Notes under the pieces: generated by a model
Databases searched by the model: none
Told to the model about the DNA's origin: nothing
The model's input: the letters and a program-made list of their open reading frames with translations, nothing else
From: an uncultured Lachnospiraceae bacterium
Lineage (GTDB): Bacteria > Bacillota > Clostridia > Lachnospirales > Lachnospiraceae
DNA length: 64,000 nucleotides
Assembly (NCBI GenBank): GCA_947591155.1
Contig: CANQDA010000013.1
Coordinates: forward strand, 20,109 to 84,108
Direction of reading: 5' to 3'
In this document: one piece after another, positions 24,311-33,900 of the stretch
How positions within the stretch are numbered: the first letter of the stretch is position 1
How the letters are laid out: the number at the start of each line of letters is the position of its first letter
Position numbers and translations under genes: made by a program

Positions 24311-25816
24311 TTGTATACATCTGTGTTGAATTGGCTGGACGAGGCGGTCGGCCGATATCCGGACAAAATCGTGTTTACCGACGCGCAATCCTCGGTCACA
24401 TTCAGGGAATTTGACGCCCTCACGAGGTCAATCGGATCCTTTCTCGCGGGGAGAGTGCCTACAGGCAGTCCGATCGTTGTCATGACGGGCCGCCATATTG
24501 TCACGCCTGCCTGTTTTCTTGGCGTGGTCAGGGCCGGCTGTTTTTATGCGCCGATGGACGCGACGGTGCCGCCCTCGCGGCTTGAGCAGACGCTTGACGT
24601 CATCAGGGCGGACTGCATGCTCGTCGACCGGGAAAATCTCGAGACTGCCCGGACACTTGACTTCGCAGGGGAGATCATCGTCATGGAGGACATTCTTCAG
24701 ACGCCTTGCGACGGGGCGCTGCTGAGACGGGCGGAGGGGACGCTCACGGACCAGTCCCCGCTCTACGTGATCTTCACATCGGGATCCACCGGGATTCCGA
24801 AGGGTGTCGTCACCTCGCACCACTCGTTAATGTGCTACATCGATGCCGTGCGAAAAGTGCTGCAGGTTGATGAAACAGATATTTTCGGGAGCCAGTCGCC
24901 GCTCGATTACATCGCGGCGGTTCGCGACATCTATCTGCCGATCCGCACGGGCGCGTCGACCGTCATCATCCCGAAGAACGAATTCTCGATGCCGAGGCAG
25001 CTCTTCGAGCGGCTCAACGCGCACAGGGTCACGTCGCTGTGCTGGAGCGCCGCGGGGATTGAGCTTCTGGCGAAGCTGCGCGCGTTCGGCACGTCGAAGC
25101 CTAAATATCTGAAAAAGGTCTGCTTCTCCGGTTCTGTGATGCCGGGAAAGGATCTGAAATACTGGCAGCAAAACCTGCCGGATGTCATGTTTGTGAACCA
25201 GTACGGTCCGACGGAGACGACCGCCTCCTGCACTTACTATGTGGTGGGGGAAGAGGTAACGGATGACACGGTGCTTCCGATCGGGGTGCCGTATGAGAAT
25301 TACAAAATCCTGCTTCTGAGGGAGGACAATACGCAGGCCGGAGCGGGGGAACTCGGCGAGATCTGCGTCGCGGGACCGGGCCTGACGCTCGGCTACTACG
25401 GCAATCCGGAGAAGACAGCCGAGACGTTCACTCAGAATCCGCTGAACCCCAACTATCGCGAGCTGATCTATCGCACCGGCGATTTCGGACGTTTTCGCGA
25501 AGACGGGCTGCTCGAGTTTCACGGGAGAAAGGATCGCCAGATCAAACATCTGGGACACCGGATTGAGCTCGATGAGATCGAGAGCGCGGCGAAACGCATC
25601 GCGGGGATCGACGAGTGCTGCGCGCTGTACGACGGGCAGAAAGAGAAGCTGTACCTGTTCTACACGGGGACGGCCACGGCGAAGGAGATTGCGATCTATT
25701 TCCGCAGTACGCTTCCGGGGTATATGGCTCCGGGGAGAACGGTTAATCTCGACAGCTTCCCGACGCTGCCAAACGGCAAGAAGGACATGCAGGCACTGAA
25801 AGCATATTTCCGATAG
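24311..25816 (+). CDS. Amino-acid adenylating ligase, DltA-like
   Basis: A 501-residue adenylate-forming enzyme. The core motifs appear in order: A3 FTSGSTGIPKGVVTSHHSL, A5 NQYGPTETTA, A7 YRTGDFGRF, A8 GRKDRQIKHLGHRIELDEIE and A10 NGKKD with the catalytic lysine. Length and the lack of condensation or carrier domains fit D-alanine-carrier ligase DltA or a stand-alone NRPS-type adenylation enzyme. The start is TTG 24311, eleven bases after AGGAGGAG. No dltB, dltC or dltD and no carrier protein gene lies nearby, so partner and product are open. Confidence 0.85.
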   Translation: MYTSVLNWLDEAVGRYPDKIVFTDAQSSVTFREFDALTRSIGSFLAGRVPTGSPIVVMTGRHIVTPACFLGVVRAGCFYAPMDATVPPSRLEQTLDVIRADCMLVDRENLETARTLDFAGEIIVMEDILQTPCDGALLRRAEGTLTDQSPLYVIFTSGSTGIPKGVVTSHHSLMCYIDAVRKVLQVDETDIFGSQSPLDYIAAVRDIYLPIRTGASTVIIPKNEFSMPRQLFERLNAHRVTSLCWSAAGIELLAKLRAFGTSKPKYLKKVCFSGSVMPGKDLKYWQQNLPDVMFVNQYGPTETTASCTYYVVGEEVTDDTVLPIGVPYENYKILLLREDNTQAGAGELGEICVAGPGLTLGYYGNPEKTAETFTQNPLNPNYRELIYRTGDFGRFREDGLLEFHGRKDRQIKHLGHRIELDEIESAAKRIAGIDECCALYDGQKEKLYLFYTGTATAKEIAIYFRSTLPGYMAPGRTVNLDSFPTLPNGKKDMQALKAYFR

Positions 25817-25907
25817 GCGAAAGGGATTTGACGGTGCTTGCAGATCGTGCGTCAGATGCGGGAGACAGAGATTTATGATTGATTCAGATAAGAGGGGGAT
25901 GTGCGTT

Positions 25908-27062
25908 ATGGAAAAGAAGGATCAGGGTTATCGGAAGCTTGGAGTGACGATTTTTTTCAGCCTGGCGGCGACGATCGTATTTTTCTTCCTGATATTCAGA
26001 ATCGGGGAGATCGAGGGGATGCTGTCGGTTATTGTATCGGCGCTCAGGCCGGTATTGATCGGTATGGTGTTGGCATATCTGCTGACTCCGATCGCGAGAT
26101 CGCTTGAGCGGGCCTTCGGCAGACTCGGCAAGTTCGCGCGGATCGCGGCGGTACTGGTGACGATGCTCTTCGCGTTCGCCGTTCTGGGGCTGTTCTGCGC
26201 GATCGTTCTGCCGCAGCTCGTGGGGAGCGTCAGCGAGCTCGTCAAAGTGCTGCCCGGACAGGTGCAGGCACAGCTCGACAGGCTGAGGAGCTATCTGGAG
26301 TCGGACAGCGAGGCAGGCGCGGCGGTGATGCAGATGGTCGAGTCCGCCGAGAATTATCTGGCGGACTGGATCCGGACACATCTGCTCTCGACCGTCTCCA
26401 CGGTCTCCGCCCAGGTGCTCTCGATCGGCTCCATGCTGGTCAGCCTCGGTGTGGCGGTCATCGTGTCGATCTACCTGCTTCTGGACCGGGAGCGCTATAT
26501 CGCGCAGTGCCGTAAGCTATTTTTCGCGGTCAGCCGCAACAAGCGTTTTAACGACGCCGTGCTCGAGGCGGTCGGACAGACAGATCGCATCTTCAGCGGA
26601 TTTATCTCTGGCAAGCTGATCGACTCCCTGATCGTCGGCGTGATCTGTTTTATCGGACTCACGATCCTGCGCATGCCGTACACGCTGCTGGTGAGCGTCA
26701 TCGTGGGCGTGACGAACATCATCCCGATGTTCGGACCGTTCATCGGCGCGGTACCGAGCGCGTTTCTGATCCTTCTGGTCTCACCGGTGAAATGCGTTAT
26801 CTTCCTGATCTTCGTCATCATCCTGCAGCAGATCGACGGCAACATCATCGGCCCGAAGATCCTCGGCAACTCGACCGGCCTCTCCGCGCTGTACGTGACG
26901 GTGGCGATGCTGCTGTTCGGCAAGCTGATGGGCTTCCTGGGGATGATCGTCGGCGTCCCGCTCTTCGCGACGCTGTACTATCTGGTGAAGCGTCTGGCGG
27001 AGCACTCCCTGAAAAAACAGGGTATGTCGACAGAGACCGCTGCCTACGAGAAAGTTGATTAA
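25908..27062 (+). CDS. AI-2E family transporter (YtvI/PerM-like)
   Basis: A membrane protein of 384 residues with seven to eight predicted membrane segments, two near the N-terminus, a soluble region (about 90-150), then five more. The late segment IIPMFGPFIGAVPSA with QQIDGNIIGPKILGNSTGLS is the family hallmark. Members export autoinducer-2 or act as Na+/H+ antiporters; substrate here is unknown. ATG 25908 has GGGGG nine bases upstream; ATG 25875, preceded by GGGAG, is an in-frame alternative. It follows the ligase gene by 91 bases and may be co-transcribed. Confidence 0.9.
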   Translation: MEKKDQGYRKLGVTIFFSLAATIVFFFLIFRIGEIEGMLSVIVSALRPVLIGMVLAYLLTPIARSLERAFGRLGKFARIAAVLVTMLFAFAVLGLFCAIVLPQLVGSVSELVKVLPGQVQAQLDRLRSYLESDSEAGAAVMQMVESAENYLADWIRTHLLSTVSTVSAQVLSIGSMLVSLGVAVIVSIYLLLDRERYIAQCRKLFFAVSRNKRFNDAVLEAVGQTDRIFSGFISGKLIDSLIVGVICFIGLTILRMPYTLLVSVIVGVTNIIPMFGPFIGAVPSAFLILLVSPVKCVIFLIFVIILQQIDGNIIGPKILGNSTGLSALYVTVAMLLFGKLMGFLGMIVGVPLFATLYYLVKRLAEHSLKKQGMSTETAAYEKVD

Positions 27063-27088
27063 ATACATATTTATGAGAAACGATACAA

Positions 27089-27263
27089 TTCCTGTTTAGT
27101 TTACTTTGACAAACAATGCGCCGTGCCCCTCAAAAAGCCTACGGCTTTTCTCGGTCGCGGGCATTCGCCCTATAAATACGCTGCCTCACGAAATTGCCTG
27201 CAAGCAGGCATTTCGTGTTTCATCGTATTTGCACGGCTCATTGCTTACGCGCAAAACAGGGAT
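27089..27263. repeat. Intergenic multi-hairpin element beginning TTCCTGTTTAGTTTACT
   Basis: The 260-base gap before addB holds no gene. It starts with TTCCTGTTTAGTTTACT (27089-27105), a word that recurs at 38977. Inside are AAAAGCC-TAC-GGCTTTT (27133-27149), GGGC-attc-GCCC, and a long cruciform at 27174-27230 with arms AAATACG/CGTATTT, CACGAAAT/ATTTCGTG and GCCTG/CAGGC. It ends near AAAACAGGGA, an imperfect inverse of the start. It looks like a dispersed palindromic repeat. Confidence 0.6.
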
Positions 27264-27322
27264 ATATGTACCGAACGGTTGCGTCCGGTAAACACTTTTA
27301 AAGTATACGAAGAGGTACCCAC

Positions 27323-30300
27323 ATGTCACTCCAGTTCATTTTCGGCAACTCCGGCAGCGGAAAATCGCATACGCTCTATGAGCGCCTGATTGCGGAGTCG
27401 CGCGTTCACCCGGAACACAATTACATCGTGATCGTCCCGGAGCAGTTTACGATGCAGACACAGAAAGATCTCGTCATGCTGCATCCAGACAGGGGTATCA
27501 TGAACATTGACGTCCTGAGCTTCCGGCGTCTTGCACACCGCATTTTCGAGGAGGTCGGAGCGGACAGAAGAAGCGTGCTCACGGAGACCGGCAAGAATCT
27601 GATGCTGCGCAGGGTGGCGATGGAGCAGAAGGATTCTCTGCAGGTGCTCGGAAGCAGGATGAACCGGCCGGGCTATGTCTCGGAGGTCAAGTCCATGCTG
27701 TCGGAGCTGATGCAGTATGAGGTCACGGATTTTGAGATGGAGCAGATGATGGAATTCGCGCAGGGAAGACCGCTGCTTCACGCGAAGCTCGCCGATCTGC
27801 GAGTGCTGTACCGCGCTTTTCTGGAATACCAGAGGGAGCGCTTCATGAAGCCGGAGGAGCTGATGGATGTCCTGTGCCAGTTGGCCGGAAGGTCCGAGCT
27901 GCTGCGGAAAAGCACGCTGGCCTTTGACGGCTTTACAGGTTTTACGCCGTCCCAGATGAACGTGCTGCGCGAACTGCTCGCGCTGTGCCCGCGCGTGTGG
28001 GTGACGGTGACGATTGACACGCGGGAGTCCTTTTACGGGGCGATACAGGAGCATGAGCTCTTCGCGCTCAGCAAGAAGATGATCCTCGGCGTCAGCGAGG
28101 CGGCGCGCGAATCCACATCCATCGAGGAGCCGATTGTGCTCGGCAGGAGGGAACTCCCGCGCTTCCGCGAGGGCGGGATGCTGCGGCATCTGGAGCAGAA
28201 TCTGTTCCGGAAGAGACGCGCGGTCTATCACGAGAAGGACAGCGCTACGAAGGACGATGAACCGGAACCCGGATCCGGATCTGAGGCAGAACATTCCGAA
28301 ATTATTAATTTGGGAACGGAAAACGCGGAGATCTCCCTGCACACATCCTCCACACCGGCGCAGGAGGTTCATTTCGCGGCGCGCACGATCAGCCGCCTCG
28401 TGCGGGAGAAAGGCTATCGCTATCAGGACATTGCCGTGATCACGGGCAATTTGAACTCCTACCACAATTACATAAAAAAGATATTTCCGATGTATGAGGT
28501 GCCGGCGTTTCTCGATGAGACGCGACACATCCTTCTAAATCCCTGTCTGGAGTTTGTGCGCGGTGCGCTGAGCGTGGCGGAGAAGGACTTTTCCTGCGAG
28601 AGCGTGTTCCGCTGTCTGCGCACGGGGATGCTCGGCCTGAGCCCGGAGGAGACCGACCGCCTGGAAAACTATGTGCTGGCTGCCGGGATCCGGGGTCGCG
28701 CGCGCTGGGAAAAGGAATGGACCTATCTGGCGGGCGGAATGAGTTCGGAGGAGCTTGCGTTTTGCAACGAGTGCAGGGAGCGCGCACTGCGGCACCTCCT
28801 GCCCTTTGCGCGGGAGATGCGCCGAAAGGACGCGACGCTGCGGCAGCACGCGGACGCGCTGTGCGAGCTGTTGGAGGTCTGTCAGGTGCAGCAGCAGCTC
28901 AAAGACCGGGAGCGGGCTCTCGAGGCAGAGGGGGCGCGGGAGGAGGCGCGGGAGTACAGCCAGATCTATGGGATCCTGATCGCGCTTCTGGATGAGATGG
29001 TAGATCTGCTCGGGGATGAGCAGGTCAGCGAAAGCGAGTTCGCCGAAATTTTGGACGCCGGATTCGCGGAAGCGCGAGTCGGGATCATCCCGCCTGGCGT
29101 CGACCAGGTGCAGGTGGGAGACATCGAACGCTCGCGCCTCGCCCATGTCAAGGCCTTGTTTTTCCTCGGACTGAACGATGGCTGGGTGCCCTCGCGCGGG
29201 GACGGAGGCGGCATCGTGTCCGACATGGAGCGGGAGCTTCTGCGGGAATCCGGCGTCGAGCTTGCGCCCTCGCAGCGCGAGAACAGCTATACGCAGCGTT
29301 TTTACCTGTACCAGAACCTGACGAAGCCGCAGGATCATCTGTATTTATCCTGCTGTACCGCGAGCGGGGACGGCACGGCGATGCGGCCATCCTACCTGTT
29401 ATCCGTGATCGGCAGGCTGTTCCCGGGGATCAATACCGTGCGCGAAGAGGACGCCGGCAGCTCAGTTTATCAGGTGACTTCAAAAGAAAACGGAATGCTT
29501 TGCCTGACGCGCGGACTGCAGGAGATCCGGGAGGGGGCGCGGGATGTCGAGTGGATGGAGCTGTACGCCTCTTACCTCAGGGACGGGCAGTATGCGGATC
29601 GTGTGAGACAGCTGGCGCGTGCGGCATTCGCGCAGGGCGGGCAGGAGCGCTTGTCGTATCACACGGCAAGGGAGCTGTACGGCGAGGCGATGACCGCGAG
29701 CGTGACGAGACTCGAACAGTTTGCGTCGTGTGCGTTCGCGCATTTTGCGTCCTACGGCCTGCGGCTCTCCGAACGGGAATTGTACGGCGTACGGGCGGTG
29801 GATCTCGGCATCATCTTTCACCGCGCGATGGAGCTGTTTTCCCGGAAACTACAGGGGGAAGGCCGCGACTGGACGGAGATCTCGGTCGAAGAGCAGGGGG
29901 CGCTCATGGAGTCCTGCGTGGATGAGGTCGCGCAAGAGTACGGCGACGGCGTCCTGCACGGGAGTGCGCGGGACGAGTACACAGTGCGCAGGGTCAAGCG
30001 CATCCTCTGCCGCACGGCGTGGGCGATGCACGAGCAGCTGCGCGCGGGACAGTTTCGGCCGGTCGGGTTCGAGGTATCCTTCGCGGATATCGGGGACCTG
30101 GAGGCAGTGCATGTGCGGTTCGGCGAGGGTGGGACGATACGGCTGCAGGGCCGGATCGACCGCATCGACACCGCAGAGGCGGACGACAGCGTGTACGTCA
30201 AGATCGTGGATTACAAGTCCGGGGCGACGAAATTCGACCCGGTTTCCCTGTATTACGGACTGCAGCTTCAGCTCGTCGTCTATCTGAACGCGGCGCTCGA

Positions 30301-30820
30301 GATGGAGCGCGGATCGCAGGTGGTTCCCGCCGGTATTTTTTACTATCATCTGGACGATCCGATTCTGGAGCGCGAGGAGGGCGCGACCGAAGAGCAGATG
30401 CGGGAGAAGCTACTGAAGAAGCTGCGCCCGGATGGCGTGCTAAACAGCGATATGAAAGTGCTTCGCATGTTGGATGGGAAGCTTTCCGGGGACTCTCTGG
30501 TGATTCCGGCGGGGCTTAAGAAGGATGGGACGCTGAAAGCGTCCTCCGACGCCGTGACGACGGAGCAGTTTGTGCAGCTTTCCGCGTTCGTCTCGAAGAA
30601 GATGGCGGACATGGCGGAGGAGATTCTGCAGGGAAGCATCGAGGCGAGGCCTTTTGAGGACAAAACGCACAGTGCCTGCGATTTTTGCGTCTATGCGGAT
30701 GTCTGTGGCTTTGACCGCAAGATCCCCGGCAAATGCAGGAAGCGGACGGCGGAGCTTGGCGAAGACGAGGTCTGGGAGAAGATCGCGGCGGAGACTGCGT
30801 CGGATGAAGAGCAGGGATGA
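27323..30820 (+). CDS. addB: ATP-dependent helicase/deoxyribonuclease subunit B
   Basis: AddB pairs with AddA to process double-strand DNA ends for recombination, pausing at Chi. The 1165-residue protein has a P-loop near the N-terminus (GNSGSGKSH, about 8-16), a long helicase-like body, a C-terminal RecB-type nuclease domain (GRIDRID then VKIVDYKSG), and the iron-sulfur staple made of one cysteine near EQFASCAF and the cluster CDFCVYADVC close to the end. All expected residues are present. addA follows after 99 bases of T-poor spacer. Confidence 0.95.
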   Translation: MSLQFIFGNSGSGKSHTLYERLIAESRVHPEHNYIVIVPEQFTMQTQKDLVMLHPDRGIMNIDVLSFRRLAHRIFEEVGADRRSVLTETGKNLMLRRVAMEQKDSLQVLGSRMNRPGYVSEVKSMLSELMQYEVTDFEMEQMMEFAQGRPLLHAKLADLRVLYRAFLEYQRERFMKPEELMDVLCQLAGRSELLRKSTLAFDGFTGFTPSQMNVLRELLALCPRVWVTVTIDTRESFYGAIQEHELFALSKKMILGVSEAARESTSIEEPIVLGRRELPRFREGGMLRHLEQNLFRKRRAVYHEKDSATKDDEPEPGSGSEAEHSEIINLGTENAEISLHTSSTPAQEVHFAARTISRLVREKGYRYQDIAVITGNLNSYHNYIKKIFPMYEVPAFLDETRHILLNPCLEFVRGALSVAEKDFSCESVFRCLRTGMLGLSPEETDRLENYVLAAGIRGRARWEKEWTYLAGGMSSEELAFCNECRERALRHLLPFAREMRRKDATLRQHADALCELLEVCQVQQQLKDRERALEAEGAREEAREYSQIYGILIALLDEMVDLLGDEQVSESEFAEILDAGFAEARVGIIPPGVDQVQVGDIERSRLAHVKALFFLGLNDGWVPSRGDGGGIVSDMERELLRESGVELAPSQRENSYTQRFYLYQNLTKPQDHLYLSCCTASGDGTAMRPSYLLSVIGRLFPGINTVREEDAGSSVYQVTSKENGMLCLTRGLQEIREGARDVEWMELYASYLRDGQYADRVRQLARAAFAQGGQERLSYHTARELYGEAMTASVTRLEQFASCAFAHFASYGLRLSERELYGVRAVDLGIIFHRAMELFSRKLQGEGRDWTEISVEEQGALMESCVDEVAQEYGDGVLHGSARDEYTVRRVKRILCRTAWAMHEQLRAGQFRPVGFEVSFADIGDLEAVHVRFGEGGTIRLQGRIDRIDTAEADDSVYVKIVDYKSGATKFDPVSLYYGLQLQLVVYLNAALEMERGSQVVPAGIFYYHLDDPILEREEGATEEQMREKLLKKLRPDGVLNSDMKVLRMLDGKLSGDSLVIPAGLKKDGTLKASSDAVTTEQFVQLSAFVSKKMADMAEEILQGSIEARPFEDKTHSACDFCVYADVCGFDRKIPGKCRKRTAELGEDEVWEKIAAETASDEEQG

Positions 30821-30919
30821 CCAACGCATAATGGGTTCGGGCAGAAAAGGAAAAAGCCGGACAAAAAGCAAAGATATGGAAGGCAAAGAACAGAAAGCAG
30901 AGAGCAGGAAGCAAAAGAC

Positions 30920-33900
30920 ATGGCAGTGAAATGGACAGAGGAACAGCAGAAGGTCATAGACACGCGCGGCTGCAACATACTGGTCTCCGCGGCGGCCGGT
31001 TCGGGCAAGACCGCCGTGCTGGTGGCCCGGATCCTGGACAGGATCGCGGGCGGAAGCGGGGATCCGCCGGAGGGAAAGCGACAGTCGGGCGGACATGAGC
31101 CGATCGACATCGACCGGCTGCTTGTGGTGACTTTCACGAACGCGGCCGCCGCCGAGATGCGCGAGCGGATTCGCGACGCGCTGGAGAAACGGGCGGAGGA
31201 GGAGCCGGAGAACGAGCACCTTCAGCGGCAGCTCGTGCTAGTGCACAACGCGAAGATCACGACGATCCACAGCTTTTGTCTGCAGGTGCTGCGCAGTCAT
31301 TTCCAGACGGCGGGCATCGATCCGGCGTTTCGAGTCGCCGATGAGGGCGAGGTGCTGCTTCTCGAGCAGGATACGGCGAAGGAGGCCGTGGACGCCGCTT
31401 ACGAGAATGCGGATGAGGAGTTTCATCGGTTTCTGGAGGTCTTCACGACGGGAAAAGGGGATCAGATGCTCGAGGAGACGATCCTGCAGATCTGTCATTT
31501 TGCGCTCGGGCAGCCGTGGCCGCTGGACTGGCTGCGGGAGTGCAGGGAGAGCTACAGGACGGACAACATTGTAAAGGCTGAAGTGGCTGTAAAAACAGAT
31601 TCTCAGGAGGATGGGGCGAAGGATGCGGATGCAAAGACGCAGGGGACAGACCGCACCTGTGAGAATACCACAGATGGGGAAACGGAACTGCCGGTCTGGC
31701 TTGCCTCCATCCAAGATGACACGGCGCGTCTGCTGGCCGATATGCGGGCGCAGACCGAGGAGGCGCTTCGGATCGCGCGGGAGCCGGACGGCCCGTATCC
31801 GTACATCCCAGCGCTGGAAGCGGATCTGGAACTTCTCGAAAAGCTGGAGGCCGCAGGGAAAGCTGGAGAGGGCGGTTACAGGAGATATGCCTGCGCGCTT
31901 GCGCAGATGAAGCCGTTCGCCCGGCTTGGCACGAAGAAGGATGACACGATCAACCTGGAAAAGAAGCTGCGAGTGCAGGCGATGCGCACCGAGGTCAAAG
32001 ACGCGCTCACCGGGCTTCGAAAACGCTATTATTACGCGGATCCAGAGGATCTGCAGAGGGAGTACGAGGAGAGCGGACTGATCGTGCGTGTGCTGACGAG
32101 GCTTGCGGAGGATCTTCTGGAGCGTCTCGCGCAGAAAAAAGCCGCGCAGAACATTGTGGATTTCGGGGATCTGGAGCATCTGGCGCTCCGGGTTCTCGTG
32201 GAGAAAACGGACGGCGCTCCGGTTCCGACTGCGGCGGCGCGCGAGTACGCCGAGAGCTTTGAGGAGATCATGATTGACGAGTACCAGGACAGCAATCTGG
32301 TGCAGGAGTTGATCCTGAGCAGTGTGTCCGGCAGAGGCAGGGGGGACAACAATCTGTTTCTGGTGGGCGACGTCAAGCAGAGCATCTACCGCTTTCGCCT
32401 GGCACGGCCGGAGCTTTTTATGGAGAAATACAGGACATACCGGGAGGCCGGGGCGGATGCCTGCCGCATCGACCTTCACCGAAATTTCCGCAGCCGGGCG
32501 CAGGTGCTCGCAGGCGTCAACGACGTCTTCCGGCAGATCATGACGGAGCATCCCGGCGAGATCGTCTACGACGAGGATGCAGCGCTGTATCCGGGCGCGG
32601 AGTTCGCACAAGGGGCGGACGAGTCCTTCCTGAAGCCGGAGCTTCTGCTGCTGGAAGCGGAGAGCACCGCGAGACAGCGCGAGGAGGCAATGCTCGTGGG
32701 ACGGCGTATCCGGGAGATGGTCGGAAGGGCGGTCATCTGGGACAAGGAAGAAGGGCAGTACCGCCCAGTGCGCTATGGAGATATCGTGATCCTGCTGCGC
32801 ACAGTCAGCGGTTGGGCGGAGACCTTCGGCGAGGTGCTCACCGACATGGGGATCCCGTGCATGACCGGCTCTCAGAAGGGCTACTTCTCCGCGGCAGAGA
32901 TCCGGACCGTGCTCGCGTATTTGCAGATTCTGGATAATCCGGTGCAGGATATTCCGCTCGCGGCCGTGCTGCGCAGCGCGATCGGAGGCTTTGACGACGA
33001 GGAGCTCGCAAAACTGCGCGTCTTTTCAAAAAAGAGATCTTTCTATGACTGCTGTCAGGAGTACCGCGCCGCGGGGGATGATCAGCGGCTGAAGGACAAG
33101 CTGGAAAGGTTTTTTGCGACATTTGAGCACTTTCGCGCGAAGTGCGCACACACACCGGTGCATCTGCTTCTGTGGGAGATTCTGGACGTGACCGGCTACG
33201 GGGCGTACGCGGAATCGCTTCCCGCCGGACGACAGCGCAGGGCGAATCTCGATATGTTGGTGGAGAAGGCGATCGCCTATGAGGCGACGAGTTACCGCGG
33301 GCTGTATCATTTTGTCCGCTACATCGAAAGTCTGAAGAAATATGAGGTGGACTACGGGGAGGCGAACGCGGATTCCGGAGAGGAAAACACGGTTCGGATC
33401 ATGAGCATCCACAAGAGCAAGGGGCTGGAATTCCCGGTCGTATTTGTGAGCGGACTCGGGAAGCAGTTCAACGAATCGGATGCCCGCAGCCGGGTCGTCA
33501 TGCATCCGGAGTTCGGCATCGGCTGTGATTACGTGGACGATAAACTGCGGACGCGACGGGCGACGCTTCTGAAGTGCGCGATCCGACAGAAGACGACGGC
33601 CGAGAGTCTGGGAGAGGAGCTTCGCGTGCTCTATGTGGCGATGACGCGCGCAAAGGAGAAGCTGATCCTGACGGGCAGTGTGGGGGATCTTGAGAAAAAG
33701 CTGGAGCGCTGGCAGGTCGCGGCGATGCACCGCGGGGAACAGCTCTCCTACGCGTGGCTGTCTTCGGCTTCCACGTATCTCGACTGGGTCGTCCCCGCGG
33801 TTCTGAGGCTTCCCGCGCCTGCGGGGGGCGAGGGGAAAGCCGGGACAGAAGAAGGGGTCGGCAGTTTGCTGTCGTCAAAGGACGCTTCGCTCGTTCTGCG

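Noticed and set aside
25875..25907. Upstream ATG of the AI-2E-type protein as the certain start
   Set aside because: Both ATG 25875 and 25908 have purine-rich sites; the later one matches the family N-terminus better, so the earlier is only noted.
31238..32611. Long minus-strand frames inside addA, and similar ones in pcrA and the ABC exporter genes
   Set aside because: They are antisense reflections of GC-rich codon usage with no domains or start signals.
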